Shown: piece after piece, positions 1 through 11,900 of the stretch
Position numbering within the stretch: the first letter of the stretch is position 1
Layout: each line of letters begins with the position of its first letter
DNA from: Christensenella sp. UBA6406
Lineage (GTDB): Bacteria; Bacillota; Clostridia; Christensenellales; UBA1242
Assembly (NCBI GenBank): GCA_002438625.1
Contig: DJPS01000051.1
Span: 296 to 24,148 of the forward strand
Length of the DNA stretch: 23,853 bases
Direction of reading: 5' to 3'
The notes under the pieces: model-generated
Seen by the model: only the letters and a program-made list of their open reading frames with translations
Database searches by the model: none
What the model was told of the DNA's origin: nothing
Made by a program: the position numbers and the translations under genes

Positions 1-1
1 T

Positions 2-1432
2 ATACCTGAATATGCATTTAGAGACTGTAGCAATCTAACAAGAGTAACTATACCAAGCAGTGTAACAAGTATAGGAGAATGGGTATTTAGTGGTTGCTAT
101 AATATTAAGGAAGTAATTGTTAATGATTTGGGGGCGTGGTCTAAAATTAGTTTTAGTAAAGCAACTGACAACCCAATTTCTCAAACATTTAATAATTCTT
201 CATCTTTTACAACTTGTGGTGCTAAATTGTATGTGCAAAAGACAAATGAAGATGGTACAATAACTAAAGAGTTAGTTACAAGAATAACAGAGCAAGATTT
301 AGCAACTAATACAGCAAAGAAAATAGGTGACTGTGCATTTTGGGGGTATAGGTATTTAACTAGTGTTGTATTGCCTAGTGGTTTTAGCGTTGGGACAAGT
401 GCGTTTAGGTTTTGCTATGCATTAGGGGAAGTGTATAACTTTACAGGGACAACTGTAACGGCAGGTAGCAGTTCATCAACGCTTGGTTATGTAGCACAAT
501 ATGCTAAGTTTGTAAAAACTGAGTATGACAGAATGGATGGCGAAGTTGGTGTAATTGAAAGTAGTGTTGTTGTGGGCGGTGAAGATAGTAATGTGCTATA
601 TTATGTTGAAAGGAACGCAAGTGGCATTGTAACTAAGAAGGTGCTTTTAAAGGTGCTAAATAATGGCAATAGTGGGGTTGCTATTGATGTTGATTGTACA
701 GAAATAAGTGGATATGCTTTTTACGATTGTGATAAGTTGGTGGATGTGTATTTCAGCGGAACAGAAGAACTGTATGGTAAGATTACAATCACCATAGCGA
801 ATAATTGTAATAAACCTTTGCAATTAGCAAAGAAACATTTTATGAATTTTGAGGGTTGGACAATTAATGAAGAGAAAAGTAAGGTATCAACTTGTACAGA
901 AGAAGGATATATAGTGTACGAGAAGGAAGGGTGTGAAGATATAATAATCGCAACACCAAAGTTACCACACGATTGTGGGGCGGATAACATTTGTAAAAAT
1001 TGTGGGGCGGAAATTCCACTAATCACTATTGAAGAAGTGGGTTCGCCATATACGTTTGTTGATTTAAGTGAAAATAGTTCGCTTGAAACCAAATATACTA
1101 ATACAATGGGCACAAATAAAGATATTGGCGATTTTAAATTTATTTCAAATAATCAGGGTAAGAATAGTACAACTGCTACAATTACTATAAAGGCAAATAG
1201 AGATTGTGTGCTATATTGGGCTGTTAGTTCTGAGTCTAACTATGATAAGTTGACTATTATTGTTTATGATGCAGAAAATAAAGTAACAGCAAAAGTAGAT
1301 GGTGTATCAGGTACGAAAAATGATAGTTTAGAAATAAGTGCTGGTGCGACAATTACTATAAAGTATTATAAAAATGGTTCTACTGACAAAAATCAAGATA
1401 GTGCTTGCTTTGCTATTGCTAGTGCTTCTTAA
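2..1432 (+). CDS. BspA-like leucine-rich-repeat surface protein, 3' part (5' end outside window)
   Basis: The frame is open from base 2, so the start lies upstream; a TTG at 128 falls inside a continuing repeat and is not a credible start. The first ~40 residues are classic BspA/LRR_5 repeats (IPEYAFRDCSNLTRVTIP, then SVTSIGEWVFSGCYNIKEV), the type found in secreted, cell-surface or adhesin proteins of gut bacteria. Degenerate repeats continue (KKIGDCAFWGY, EISGYAFYDCDKL). Around base 960 a Cys-rich motif, HDCGADNICKNCGAEI, precedes a roughly 130-residue Thr/Ser/Asn-rich C-terminal region that looks like a beta-sandwich. No LPXTG or C-terminal membrane segment is visible, so the anchor, if any, must be elsewhere. 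The family is clear from the repeat consensus; ligand and exact role are unknown. An intrinsic terminator follows. Confidence 0.85.
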   Translation: MPEYAFRDCSNLTRVTIPSSVTSIGEWVFSGCYNIKEVIVNDLGAWSKISFSKATDNPISQTFNNSSSFTTCGAKLYVQKTNEDGTITKELVTRITEQDLATNTAKKIGDCAFWGYRYLTSVVLPSGFSVGTSAFRFCYALGEVYNFTGTTVTAGSSSSTLGYVAQYAKFVKTEYDRMDGEVGVIESSVVVGGEDSNVLYYVERNASGIVTKKVLLKVLNNGNSGVAIDVDCTEISGYAFYDCDKLVDVYFSGTEELYGKITITIANNCNKPLQLAKKHFMNFEGWTINEEKSKVSTCTEEGYIVYEKEGCEDIIIATPKLPHDCGADNICKNCGAEIPLITIEEVGSPYTFVDLSENSSLETKYTNTMGTNKDIGDFKFISNNQGKNSTTATITIKANRDCVLYWAVSSESNYDKLTIIVYDAENKVTAKVDGVSGTKNDSLEISAGATITIKYYKNGSTDKNQDSACFAIASAS

Positions 1433-1490
1433 AAAGAAATAGATATAAATCTATTAAAAAAAATAAAATTATTCAATATATAAAAATTAA

Positions 1491-1525
1491 AAGTCTATAA
1501 GTGCTTTGTTGCTTGTAGATTTTTT
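1491..1525 (+). terminator. Intrinsic terminator after the LRR protein gene
   Basis: Stem TCTATAAG (1494-1501) pairs with CTTGTAGA (1512-1519) with one G-U, extended by A-T and G-T pairs at the base. A run of T (1520-1525) follows. Confidence 0.7.
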
Positions 1526-1550
1526 ATAAAATTAAATTTTGGCAAGGTAC

Positions 1551-1578
1551 TTGAAATTTGGGAAATTTGTGGTATAAT
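1551..1578 (+). promoter_or_regulatory. Sigma-A-type promoter of the helical-repeat protein gene
   Basis: TTGAAA (1551-1556), a 16-nt spacer and a perfect TATAAT (1573-1578). Expected transcription start near 1585 gives a leader of only about 16 nt carrying the AGAGAGG ribosome binding site. Confidence 0.7.
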
Positions 1579-1600
1579 TTTGGGTAGAGAGGAAAAGTTA

Positions 1601-2563
1601 ATGGAAAATTTAAAGGAAGTTTATGATAGGGCATTTAAGTTAAAAGATTATATTTTGTGTATGCAAATTGCACAGAAGGCACAAAATTTTAAGATTGATA
1701 TAAGCGGGCTTGAAAAGGCTGTTATTGAAAGTGGTAATGCATTGTATGCTCTTCAATATGTTAGGGTGATGAGACCTAAGGACAAGAAGAAGTTTGAGGA
1801 TGTAATTATAAAATATGGCAATGCAAATATTGCGTGCATTTATGCAAAGGAAAATGCGGGCGATTGCGATGTTAGGGCAATAGAGAATGTTGTTTTAAAT
1901 TATGGTGATTCATTTGATAGTGCAAATTTAGTTTGCGAAGTTAAAGGGTGTGATGTTGAGAAACATAAAGAGAAAATTTTGGATGAAGGCGAGGCTTATG
2001 CTTGCTATTTATATGCTAAAAAGTTTCAACCAGTGGGTAAGGAGTTGAAGCAATTTGAAGATGCTGTTGTTGATAGCGAAGATGCGGAAGTGGCATATTT
2101 ATTTGCTAGGGATGTTTATTTAGCGGACAAGAATAGGCTAGGGCGAGTTGTTTTGGAAAATGGGTCAACAGAGGATATAATTTGTTATGCATCTATGCTT
2201 GCGAATGAGAGTTTAAGCGATGTTAAGAGTTTTACTTCTAGCGATTTTGATTTGGTTGATTTAATCAATTTTATGAATGTTGCAACTGTTGGGACATATA
2301 TGAAGTTGCAAGAAGATATGGAGCAGTACATTAAAACTTTTGGCACTTTTGAAGATGTTGCTGATTTTCTTTTGTTTGTGCAAGGGGCTGATGTTGTAGA
2401 GTTGCAAGAGATTATAGAAAATTCAGATAGGACAGATTTGAAGTTGGAGATAGCAAAAGAGAAAGATGTTGATTTACATTCTTTAACAAATAGCATTTTA
2501 AATGATAAAAAAGACAAGTTAAGTTTTAATGTTTCTATGCCTAGTGGGTGTATGGAAAGATAA
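1601..2563 (+). CDS. Hypothetical protein with tandem ~30-residue alpha-helical repeats
   Basis: Start chosen at ATG 1601, 8 nt after AGAGAGG (1586-1592); the frame extends to a TTG at 1580, but that lies upstream of the expected transcription start. Product: 320 residues, no signal peptide or membrane segment, so probably cytoplasmic. Residues ~37-200 hold about six imperfect repeats of ~30 residues with the pattern (F/I)E-x-x-(V/I)-(I/L)-x-x-G-x-A-x-x-A-x-x-YA-x(6-10)-D, for example KFEDVIIKYGNANIACIYAK and QFEDAVVDSEDAEVAYLFAR. This suggests a superhelical scaffold resembling the short YA-containing helical repeats seen in some phage and bacterial proteins of unknown function. The C-terminal 100 residues are helical and acidic and lose the repeat register. 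Single-gene unit with its own promoter and terminator. I do not recognise the family and assign no function. Confidence 0.8.
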   Translation: MENLKEVYDRAFKLKDYILCMQIAQKAQNFKIDISGLEKAVIESGNALYALQYVRVMRPKDKKKFEDVIIKYGNANIACIYAKENAGDCDVRAIENVVLNYGDSFDSANLVCEVKGCDVEKHKEKILDEGEAYACYLYAKKFQPVGKELKQFEDAVVDSEDAEVAYLFARDVYLADKNRLGRVVLENGSTEDIICYASMLANESLSDVKSFTSSDFDLVDLINFMNVATVGTYMKLQEDMEQYIKTFGTFEDVADFLLFVQGADVVELQEIIENSDRTDLKLEIAKEKDVDLHSLTNSILNDKKDKLSFNVSMPSGCMER

Positions 2564-2605
2564 TAAAGTTTAATCATTTTAAATTGAAAATAGAAAAAGT
2601 TGATT

Positions 2606-2639
2606 AAGGCATTTACATTAAAAGTGTAAGTGCTTTTTT
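2606..2639 (+). terminator. Intrinsic terminator after the helical-repeat gene
   Basis: GCATTTACA (2609-2617) pairs with TGTAAGTGC (2625-2633) with one G-U, followed by TTTTTT. Confidence 0.85.
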
Positions 2640-2820
2640 GTTTAAATTTAATTAATGTAATGCTTCTTTTTATTTTATTTAATAAATTTTAATCTTATAA
2701 AAAATGTACTTTTTTGCTATTTGTTGGTCGTTCTTAGTTGCTTATATAGTATTTTAAAGTCGTTTTAAACGGGTAAAAATAAAAAATTAGGACGATTAAG
2801 CAATTTTTTTTGTCTTTTAG

Positions 2821-2849
2821 TTGTTAAAATTGTTGTAAAGTGGTAAAAT
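2821..2849 (+). promoter_or_regulatory. Promoter of the giant lipoprotein gene
   Basis: TTGTTA (2821-2826), 17-nt spacer, TAAAAT (2844-2849) preceded by TGG, an extended -10. The transcription start would fall near 2856, downstream of the ATG at 2850, which supports ATG 2907 as the real start. A weaker alternative (TTGTTG 2721, TATAGT 2745) lies upstream. Confidence 0.6.
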
Positions 2850-2906
2850 ATGTTTAAGTATTGGAATACTGCGAAGAAATACCTTAGATTAGGAGTAAGA
2901 TTAAAT

Positions 2907-5900
2907 ATGAAGAGAATTAGTAAATCAATTTTAATTTGTATGGTTTTATGTTTATCTGTAATGTTTTTTACAAGTTGCAGTTGCGGTAAGCAAACAAAGG
3001 TAGAGGACATTGCGTTTAACAGTCCTTTTGTTGATTTATTTTTAGGTGATGTATATGAAGCAAATGCTGTTATATTGCCTAGCAATGCGAGCAACAATAG
3101 AGTTGTGTATAGGGTGGAAAATCCTAAGCGAAGTGATGGTGGGCTTTTAACAGTATTAAGAAAGACAAGCGAGAACGAGTTTGTGGCGAATGCAGAAGGT
3201 GAAGCAATTTTATATGCAACATCTGTTGAATTAGGTGCAAAGAACACTGTGTCGCAAAAAGTTAGGGTTTTTTCTAAAAAAATAAAATTAGATACTCCTA
3301 TTGGATTAAAATACGATGGTGAAAAGGTTGTATGGGATAAGGTCTCATATTCTCTTGCTGAAACAAAATATGATGCATTTGGGTATATTGTTAATTTAAA
3401 TGGGGTTGATTTACCTATTAATGCTGAAAATACATTGCTTAATTTGGCTTGTGGCATAGAGAATAAGATTAAGGTTAAGGCAGTTAGTGATAGTGAGGCG
3501 ATTGAAGCAAGTGATTATAGCAGTGAAATAAGCGTATATATTTTGCCAAGTCCTAAGAATTTACAAAGGCAAGGCAAAGTGATTTATTGGGATGAAGTTG
3601 AAAATGCGGGAAGTTACGACATTTATGTAAATGGCGAAAGATATGCAGAAAATATAACTGAATTAAGTTACGAGATAGATTTTGAGACAAGTGGCAATTA
3701 TGCGGTAAGTGTGGTTGCTAATCCAGTTAAGGAAAGTCAATTTGTTTATTCTTCATATCCTAGTGAAACAATTTCAATAGTTAAGTTGGATAAGGTTGAG
3801 CAAGTTAGCATTGAAAATGGAATGGTAAGGTGGAATGAAGTTTTAAAGGCTTTGGAATATAAGGTTTTAATTGAAAATAATGAAAATCAATATTCTTTCA
3901 ATACTGGCATTTATAATTCATTTGATTTGGCAAGCGAGATAGCGGGCATCAAGGGCGGTGATTATAACTTATATGTTGTTGCTGTATCAAATGAAACTAG
4001 CGGGATAAACAGCAATAAGAGCGAGGCGGTTGCAATTACAAAACTATTTGCACCAACTAATTTAAGGGTTGAAAATAATGCGTTAGTTTGGGATGAAGTT
4101 GAAAATGCTAGTAAGTATACTTTAGTTGTGGATAATGGCGATGAGCAAATTGTTGAAAAATCTTTCACTTTGCCGAGTGATAGCCGTGCAGGTGCGTATG
4201 TGTTTAAGATGAAAGCGTATGGCGATGGAGTGAGATATTTTGATAGTGATTTAACAAGCGAGCAAGATGCATTTGAGGCAATTAAGTTGCAAGCACCTGA
4301 ATCAATTACGAATAGCAATAATGTTATTAATTCTAATGCTATTGAAAATGCTAGTGCATATAGATACTTTGATTATGCAGATGAGCAAAATGTTTTGTTG
4401 TTTGCAGATGAAGATGTAGAGAATTTGGGCGATAGCAGTTCAATGCATAGTGCAAAATTAGTTTTAAGGGATAAAATATCTATAAATGACATTATTTTGA
4501 GTGATACAAATAAAAAGTCTGACATAGAAATTAAGAGATTAAAATATGCAATATTGCAAGCACGATTAAATGAAAATTACTTTAAAATCAAAGTTCAAGC
4601 AGTTGCGGTAAGCGGACAAAATTATTTTGATTCAAGCATAAGTGAAAACTTTGTTGATTTTCATAAACTTTTTGCTCCTGTTTCATTTAATATAGTGCTT
4701 AGAGACGGAGCAACATGGGTATATGACTGCGGTATAAATGTGAGTGAGTTTGATAATCCAGAATCTTATAGATTATACAGTGAAGCGAATTTATTAGATG
4801 GCGTGTTAAGGACAAACATAAGGTTCCAACAAATGGAAAACGAAAAACTCGTGGATAGATTTGTTCATACAAGAGAGTCAGGACAAGATAGCATTGCTGA
4901 AGAAATGAAATTGGTGAAAGGCGGGAATGTCTATATGTCTTTGAGCTATGTTGGGAATGGAACAACTGTAATTGAAAGCGATTATTCTTATGCCCGCTTG
5001 GCTACAAAATGGGAGTATGGTCCAAATGGGTATATCGTTACTGAAGAAGCAGATTGCGAAAAAATTATTCCTAGAATGTATGAACCTACAAACTTGTATA
5101 TCGATGGTATAAAATTAAACTTTTCTGTAATGGGCGATGATAATGAAGAATATGTCTTAGAATTAAAAAATGAAAAAGATGAATATGAAAAAGTTTATCA
5201 AGGCAAGTTGAATAGCATCGATTTGAGCAATATTGTTCGTAATATAGGAAAAAACGACTTTAATATTCGTACAGTTGCTAATGATAATTTTGATTTTACC
5301 AAAAATATAAAATCAACAGAAAAAGGGATTGAGGGAACGGCAACAATGGAAGACAAGTTTAGTTTTGCATCTAAAAATGTTGAGTTTTCAGTTACAAGAT
5401 TAAATGCTCCTATTGTTTCATTAGAAAAAGGCTATATTGTTTGGGATGCAGTTGAAGGTGCAGATGGATATGCTATTTATGTTAATGGAATGGCTTTGGA
5501 TAGACCTTTAATAGGTGAAGAAAATGGAAAATATTATTGGTATCCGCTTGAAGGTGTAACAAGTGCAGATAAAGTGCAAGTGGTTGCCAAAGCACCGCAT
5601 AGTCATAATGCTGAATATGCCGAAATGGTTATGGATTCGCCTTTAAGTGATGCAGTTTCTTACGAAAGATTAATTGTTAAAGGTTTTACGATTGAAAATG
5701 ATGTTTTAACGATTGACACGGATGAAGAAGATGTTAATGTTATACTTGAAGTTTTGAACTTAAAGACTAATGAGTCAGTTGCTTATGAATCAAAAGAACT
5801 TGCAATAAATTTAAGTTTTACTATTAAAAATAGTGGGGACTATCAAATTGCTTTCTATTTAACTAGAAAAGATGGCGTGGAGCAAAACAAATTAAATAGC

Positions 5901-8900
5901 AACATAATAGCAAACGATGTTGATGGAAAGTTAATTTACATTAAGGTGCTAGATAACCCAACACTTCAATACAATAAAGAAACTTTTGTGGCTAGTTGGA
6001 CAAAGGTTGATGGAGCAACAGGTTATAAAGTTGCTTATAGAGTTGCTGGTAGCGAAGAAGTAAGTTGTTCAAATGTTATAAATGAAACTGAATGCGATTT
6101 GTCTTTGTTAGAAGATATAAATAGCGGAGTAGTTTATGATATCTCTGTAATTGCTGTTGGTAAGGCAGTTAAGGGGGAGACGGATTCAAATTATATTATT
6201 TCATCTTTTGCTAATTTTGAAGAAAATGCGGTTACGATTGAAAGGATGAAAGAAGTTTCTAATTTAAACGGCTTAGTTGACTTGGGTGTTTATAAATTAG
6301 AGTGGGATGCTGTTGAAAATGCGTCTTATAATGTATTTATGAATGGTAAGTTATTATCAAATGTAACAACAAATTCTTACGCCGTTCAGCTTGATGAAAT
6401 GAGTGAAGTAGGTGAATACGAGTTTACTGTTAGAACTGTATCTAATGATAATTCTAAGTTGTCATCTCTTTATAGCGATGTTTGGAAAGTTACAAGGTTA
6501 GATAAGCCACAATTATCAATTAAAAATGGTGCAATTTATGTTGCAAATTATCAAGTTGAATGTGGTGATGCAACTTTAAGGATTTACAATGAAAGTAATG
6601 CATTAATTTATACTGGTAAATATGCTATGCAAGAAATAAGTGTAGATGACATAGTTGAACTTGGAACAAGCGGAAAATATAAATTTGTCGTAAATTTTGA
6701 AGGTAATTCAGTTAATAGTTTAGCAAGCGAGGCTAGCGAAATTGAAAACATTTCAAGGGTAAGTGCTGTAACTGGATTTGTGCTAAATAGTGCAACTCAA
6801 AGATTGGAATGGAATGCGGTTGAAGGCGTTTCTAAATATAAAGTTGTATATATAAATAAATCAACTTTAAGTGTGGTTGCTGAATATTTCACAACAACTT
6901 ATGCGGTTATTTCTAGCGGTGTAAGTGAAGGCGAGTTTTCTGCAATGGTTTATGCTGTTGGTAATGATAGCAATTTAGTTAATTCAATTAAGAGTGAAAT
7001 TGTTACATTTACAAAATTGGAAACAGTTAAAAATGTTGTAATAAATAATGGAATTTTAACATTTGATAAAAATGCAAATGCGGATAAATATACGGTAAAA
7101 ATAGCGAAAAACGGGCAAGTTAAGTACGAAACATTTACATATAGTGAAAGCGGTCATTCAATGAATTTGGGTGCGGTTGGCACATATGAAATAAGCGTTC
7201 AAGCGGTTGGTGATTTTGTTAATTTTGTAAGTTCAAATTATTCAGATGTATTTAGTGTTGTTAATTTAGACACGATTGAAAATATTGAGATTATGAACAA
7301 CACTATGAGTTGGGATGAAGTTGAAAATGCACTTAGTTATAAAGTTGTATTAAGCGGTGCAAGTGATTATGAAGTGGTTGTTGACACTAATTCATATGAA
7401 ATTGAAAGAGATAAACTTGCGGGTGGTTTATATAATGTTCAAGTGATTGCTCTTGGTGATGGTAAGACTGTGCTTTCTAGCAGTAGTGCAATTATCACAA
7501 ATGCTTTTGAAATTTTGGCAAAAGTACAAAATATTGGATTTAACGAATACAAGCAAATTGTTTGGGATGTTGTAAATAGGGCATCAAGTTATCACATTTT
7601 AATTACAGGCGAAAATGGATATAGTTTTGAAAAGGATTTAATTGCAAATGTAATTGATTTGCCACAAGATTTAGTGGGTGGTCAATATGTAATTAAAGTT
7701 ATGGCTATTGGCGATAAGCATTTAATTGTTGACTCTGCTTATTCAAATGATTATGTGGCAACAAAATTTGAAGCACCTGAAAAGATTTCTCATAAGAGTG
7801 GCGTTTTAAGTGTCTCTCCTGTTAGTGGCGTAACTGATTATATGTTTGAGATTGAATTTGAAGATGGTTCTAAGGTCGTTTTGGATGCTGACACAAATTC
7901 TTATAGTGCAACATACGATTTTGCTAAGAGTGGGCTTTATACGATTAAGGCTTATAGCAAGGGCGATTATGTTCATACGGTAAATAGCGAGTTAAGTGAG
8001 CAAATTGAAGTTAGAAAATTGGATAGCGTGCTATTTGAGATTAACGGAGATTGGATAACTTGGGGCGGAAATGAGTATGTTGAAAATAACTCATTTGGAT
8101 ATAAAGTTGTTGTAAGCGATAATGAAGCAGGAGAAAATGCAAGCGAAGTTATTGTTTACGATACAAAATATAATTTATCTGCTTTAAATTTTGATAGTGG
8201 CGAAGTGTTCATTAAAGTTCAGTGTTTAGCTGGAAATGAAACAAGTTTCTTGCCAAGTGATTTTGCTAGTGGTTCAAGAACTTTTGCAAATGCTTTGGTT
8301 TTAGATGAAAAGTTTACGAATAACAACATAACTTGGAAGTTGGATGCTTATGGCAGTGCAATTAAAAATGCTATTTCAGGTTACGAGATAAAAGTTGTGG
8401 ATAGTGCAAACAAAGCAACATTAGTTCAAATTAATGATGCAAACGAAACTAAATTTACATTAGGTGATGATTTTAATGCAGGTAAATATAAAGTTTCAGT
8501 TAGAATTTTAGGTAATGGAACGGCTTTATTAAATTCTAAATTTAGCGAAGAAAAAGAAGTTAGCAAACTTGCAAGTTCTGCTGTAACAATTAAAATGCAA
8601 AATGAATCAAATCCAACAAGCAATTATATTGCAACTTGGGATGTGGTTGAAAATGCATCATCTTATGTTGTTGTTTTGAACAATTTTAAAACTATTACGA
8701 CTACAAATAATTATATAGTTTTAGATGCGATTGATACGCTAGAAATAGGCGAAAATAGCATAAGATTGAAAGTTAATGGTAATGATTCATATTATATGAG
8801 CAGTAAATTGAGTGATGTTTCAACATTTACAGTTTTAGATAATTCAGTGCTTAATTTAAGGATTGAAAATGGTGTAATTGTATGGGATAGTGCAAATACA

Positions 8901-11900
8901 AGCGACATTAAATTATATCAACTAAAACTAAATGAAGCAGTTATAGATTGTGGCACAAAGACAAGTTTTGAATTAAATAGCACTTATAAAAACGGGCTTT
9001 ACAAAATTAGTATGAAGATAATTGCTAAGAGTAATAAAGGCAGTAATGGTGTAATTGTAAATTCTTATTATACAAGTGTAATTGAGGGCTATAAACTTCA
9101 AACTCCAGATGCTCCAAAGATTGTAAATGGTATGCTTAAAGTTGGTTCAGTTGATTATAAAAATATGGAAGAAGATTTGACAAATAGATTAAATTATCAA
9201 ATTATTTACGGCAATTATGATGAAATTGTTGTATTTGATAAGTTGGGTAATTTAACAAAAGCAATCTATTCAGATAAGATTAACGAGCAAAGTGAAATTA
9301 AGTATAGAGCGATTGGAGACAGTTATAATTTAAATTCAGATTGGACAAACACTTTAAACAGGGTTGATGGTGTTCAATTAGATAACAGTAGCAGTGTATA
9401 TATGAGAGATGGCGTGCTTTGCTGGAATGCTGTTCAAAACGCTACAAAGTATAAGTTGATTGCGAAAGTTGTTGATGAACTTGGCGAAATTGGTGAAAAT
9501 CAATATGAATTATTTGTAAATTCAACTTCTATAGAAAAACCATTCTTCTATGATTTATTTAAAGAAACTGGTGTAACTTTTGCTGTTTCAGTTGTTTCAA
9601 TAGGTACAGAAGATTCAATGCTTGCGAATATAAATTATACAAATTCAACAGGCACTGAAAATTACACAATTTGTTACTTGCCACAAGCCTTTGATATTAT
9701 AAGTAAAGAAGGCACATTACTTTGGACTGGTACAAGTGTGAATGGCTACGACTTAGAAATTGATGGTAACATTAAGTTTGTTCAAGAAAGCTATTATAAT
9801 TTTGAAAGTGAAAATGCAGGTAAGCACACAGTTAGAGTTCGCTTAAAAGGAAATAGCGAAGAAATTGTTGGCGGATTATGGTCTGATTATGCTGTTGTGT
9901 ATAAGATTAGCACACCGACATATGTTGTAGATTCATTTATCAAAGATGGTATGGTTGCTTGGAACACTAGCGAAGAATTCTTAAAAGGTTATACGAATGC
10001 AGATATAGATGCATTAAATCTATTTAAGTATGTTCAAATTTTAGTTTCTAATGATAAGATTTCCGAAATATTATTAACTAAGGATAATATTATAACAACT
10101 TTATCTAATGGAAATTATTCAAGCATTTTAAATGATTATTTTGATAATTTAGATGCGGGAACATATGCGTTTAGAATTAAAAACTTGGGAACAACAGGTT
10201 CAACTGATTTAGATAGATTTATAAGCAGTGTGTTTGCAAATTCATTTATCGCAAGTATTTTGGAAGCGCCACAAGATGTGCGTGTAGAAAATGGCTTATT
10301 GCAATGGACTAATGTTGAAAATAACAATGGTTACATTGTAGAGATAGGTAAACAAGATGGAACAACAGAGATTTTGAAAGTTGGAAAGACACAAAATCAA
10401 GATGCTTGCTTTATAGATTTAAGCGATTATGCTGTTGGCAAGTATTCATTTAAGTTAAGAGCAATGGGAGATAGTGGCAGATATTTAACATCTAAATTAA
10501 GTGAAGAAGTTAAGGTTGAAGTGCTTTCTTGTCCAACCGATATAGGAATGGAAGAAGGAACGCTAACTTGGGACACTATTTTAGGTGCAAGCAATTACAC
10601 TATTAAGGCAGTTAATGTTGTTAATAGTGCAGAGTTCGAGTTCGCTAATATTAGTGCTAAGACAGAAAACGGAAAGGATTATTTTGAATTGCCAGAAGAT
10701 TTAGTTGCTGGAACATATGATGTTTATATTAAATCTATTGGTGATGGAATAGATTATATAAGTTCTAAATATATGGCAAATGCTAAGAGAATAATCAAAC
10801 TTGCAGACATTGAAGGTTTTGGAAACACATTAGGTAAACTATCTTGGAATGAAAGCACTTTGGGTGATGGAACGAAAGCGTTAGGTTATAGGATAAGCAT
10901 TGAATCTATAAATGCCGATTTAGATGGTAACACTAACTTTGAATTTAAAGCCTACAGAGTGCCTAAGAATGGTACATCTGCACAAATTAAAGTTGTTGAT
11001 GGAGTTTGCTATTTTGAATTGCCTTCATACATTCCAATGGGTGATTTAACTATTAAAGTTAAGGCATTAGGAGATAATGATTCAACTGCAAGCAGTTCTT
11101 ACACGGAACAAATAAGTGCAACAAAACTTGAAATTATTGAAAAGTTATATTTGGAAGATGGAGTAATTAAATGGACTTATGACACTCTTGGCAGAGAAGG
11201 TTTCTATCTAGTCGTTGGTGGTGGTGCGGTTTCTCAAATATATGAAGATAATTTAATTAAATCATATTCAACTGAATTCCCTAGCGAACTTCCTGCGGAT
11301 AGTTATGATGTTTATTTGAAGGTTGTTGGAAACACTGTTGCAAATGGTTCAATGGATAAGCGTTATTTAAACAGTAATTTAAGCGAACCGCTTGAAATCG
11401 TTAAACTTGCACAAGTTAATGGCTTTACAGTTTACGATGGTGTGCTTGTATGGAACGAAGTTAGCGGTGCATCAAATTATGAATTAACATTCTATAAAGA
11501 TGGACAAAGCGATATAGTTGCTAAATCATTTAGATATAATGGCGACATTAAGAAATATTATTTCTCTCCACAAGGATTGAATAACGATGGCACATTAAAA
11601 TATGGTGATGGCAATTATAAGAGAATTACAATAAGAGCGTTAGGTGGTTCAAACTTCATTAACTCACAAGAAGTTGAAGTTACAAATATTTTGAAACTGG
11701 TAAGACCATCAAGCATTGATGTGGTGTCAGGTGATACGAATGCACAAGAATTGAAGTTAAAGTGGCAAATAGTTTCTTATACGATAAATGATGTTAAGAT
11801 GTTTGTTAAGAAATATAGGTTGAAATTAGTTTCACAAAGTGGTCAAGAATTTGAAAAATATGTCTCTTACGATAATGGCGACATTAAAGCATCAACAACA

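Noticed and set aside
721..1113. 130-codon minus-strand frame inside the LRR gene
   Set aside because: It lies antisense to a clear coding frame with recognisable repeats and has no family features of its own.
2185..2577. 130-codon minus-strand frame
   Set aside because: Shadow of the helical-repeat gene; no ribosome binding site or recognisable motif.
2850..2906. Upstream ATG at 2850 as start of the giant protein
   Set aside because: It precedes the predicted transcription start, lacks a ribosome binding site and would place 19 extra residues before a textbook lipoprotein signal.
2765..3457. 230-codon minus-strand frame overlapping the start of the giant gene
   Set aside because: It would destroy the promoter and signal peptide of the giant gene, and its composition is that of antisense low-complexity sequence.
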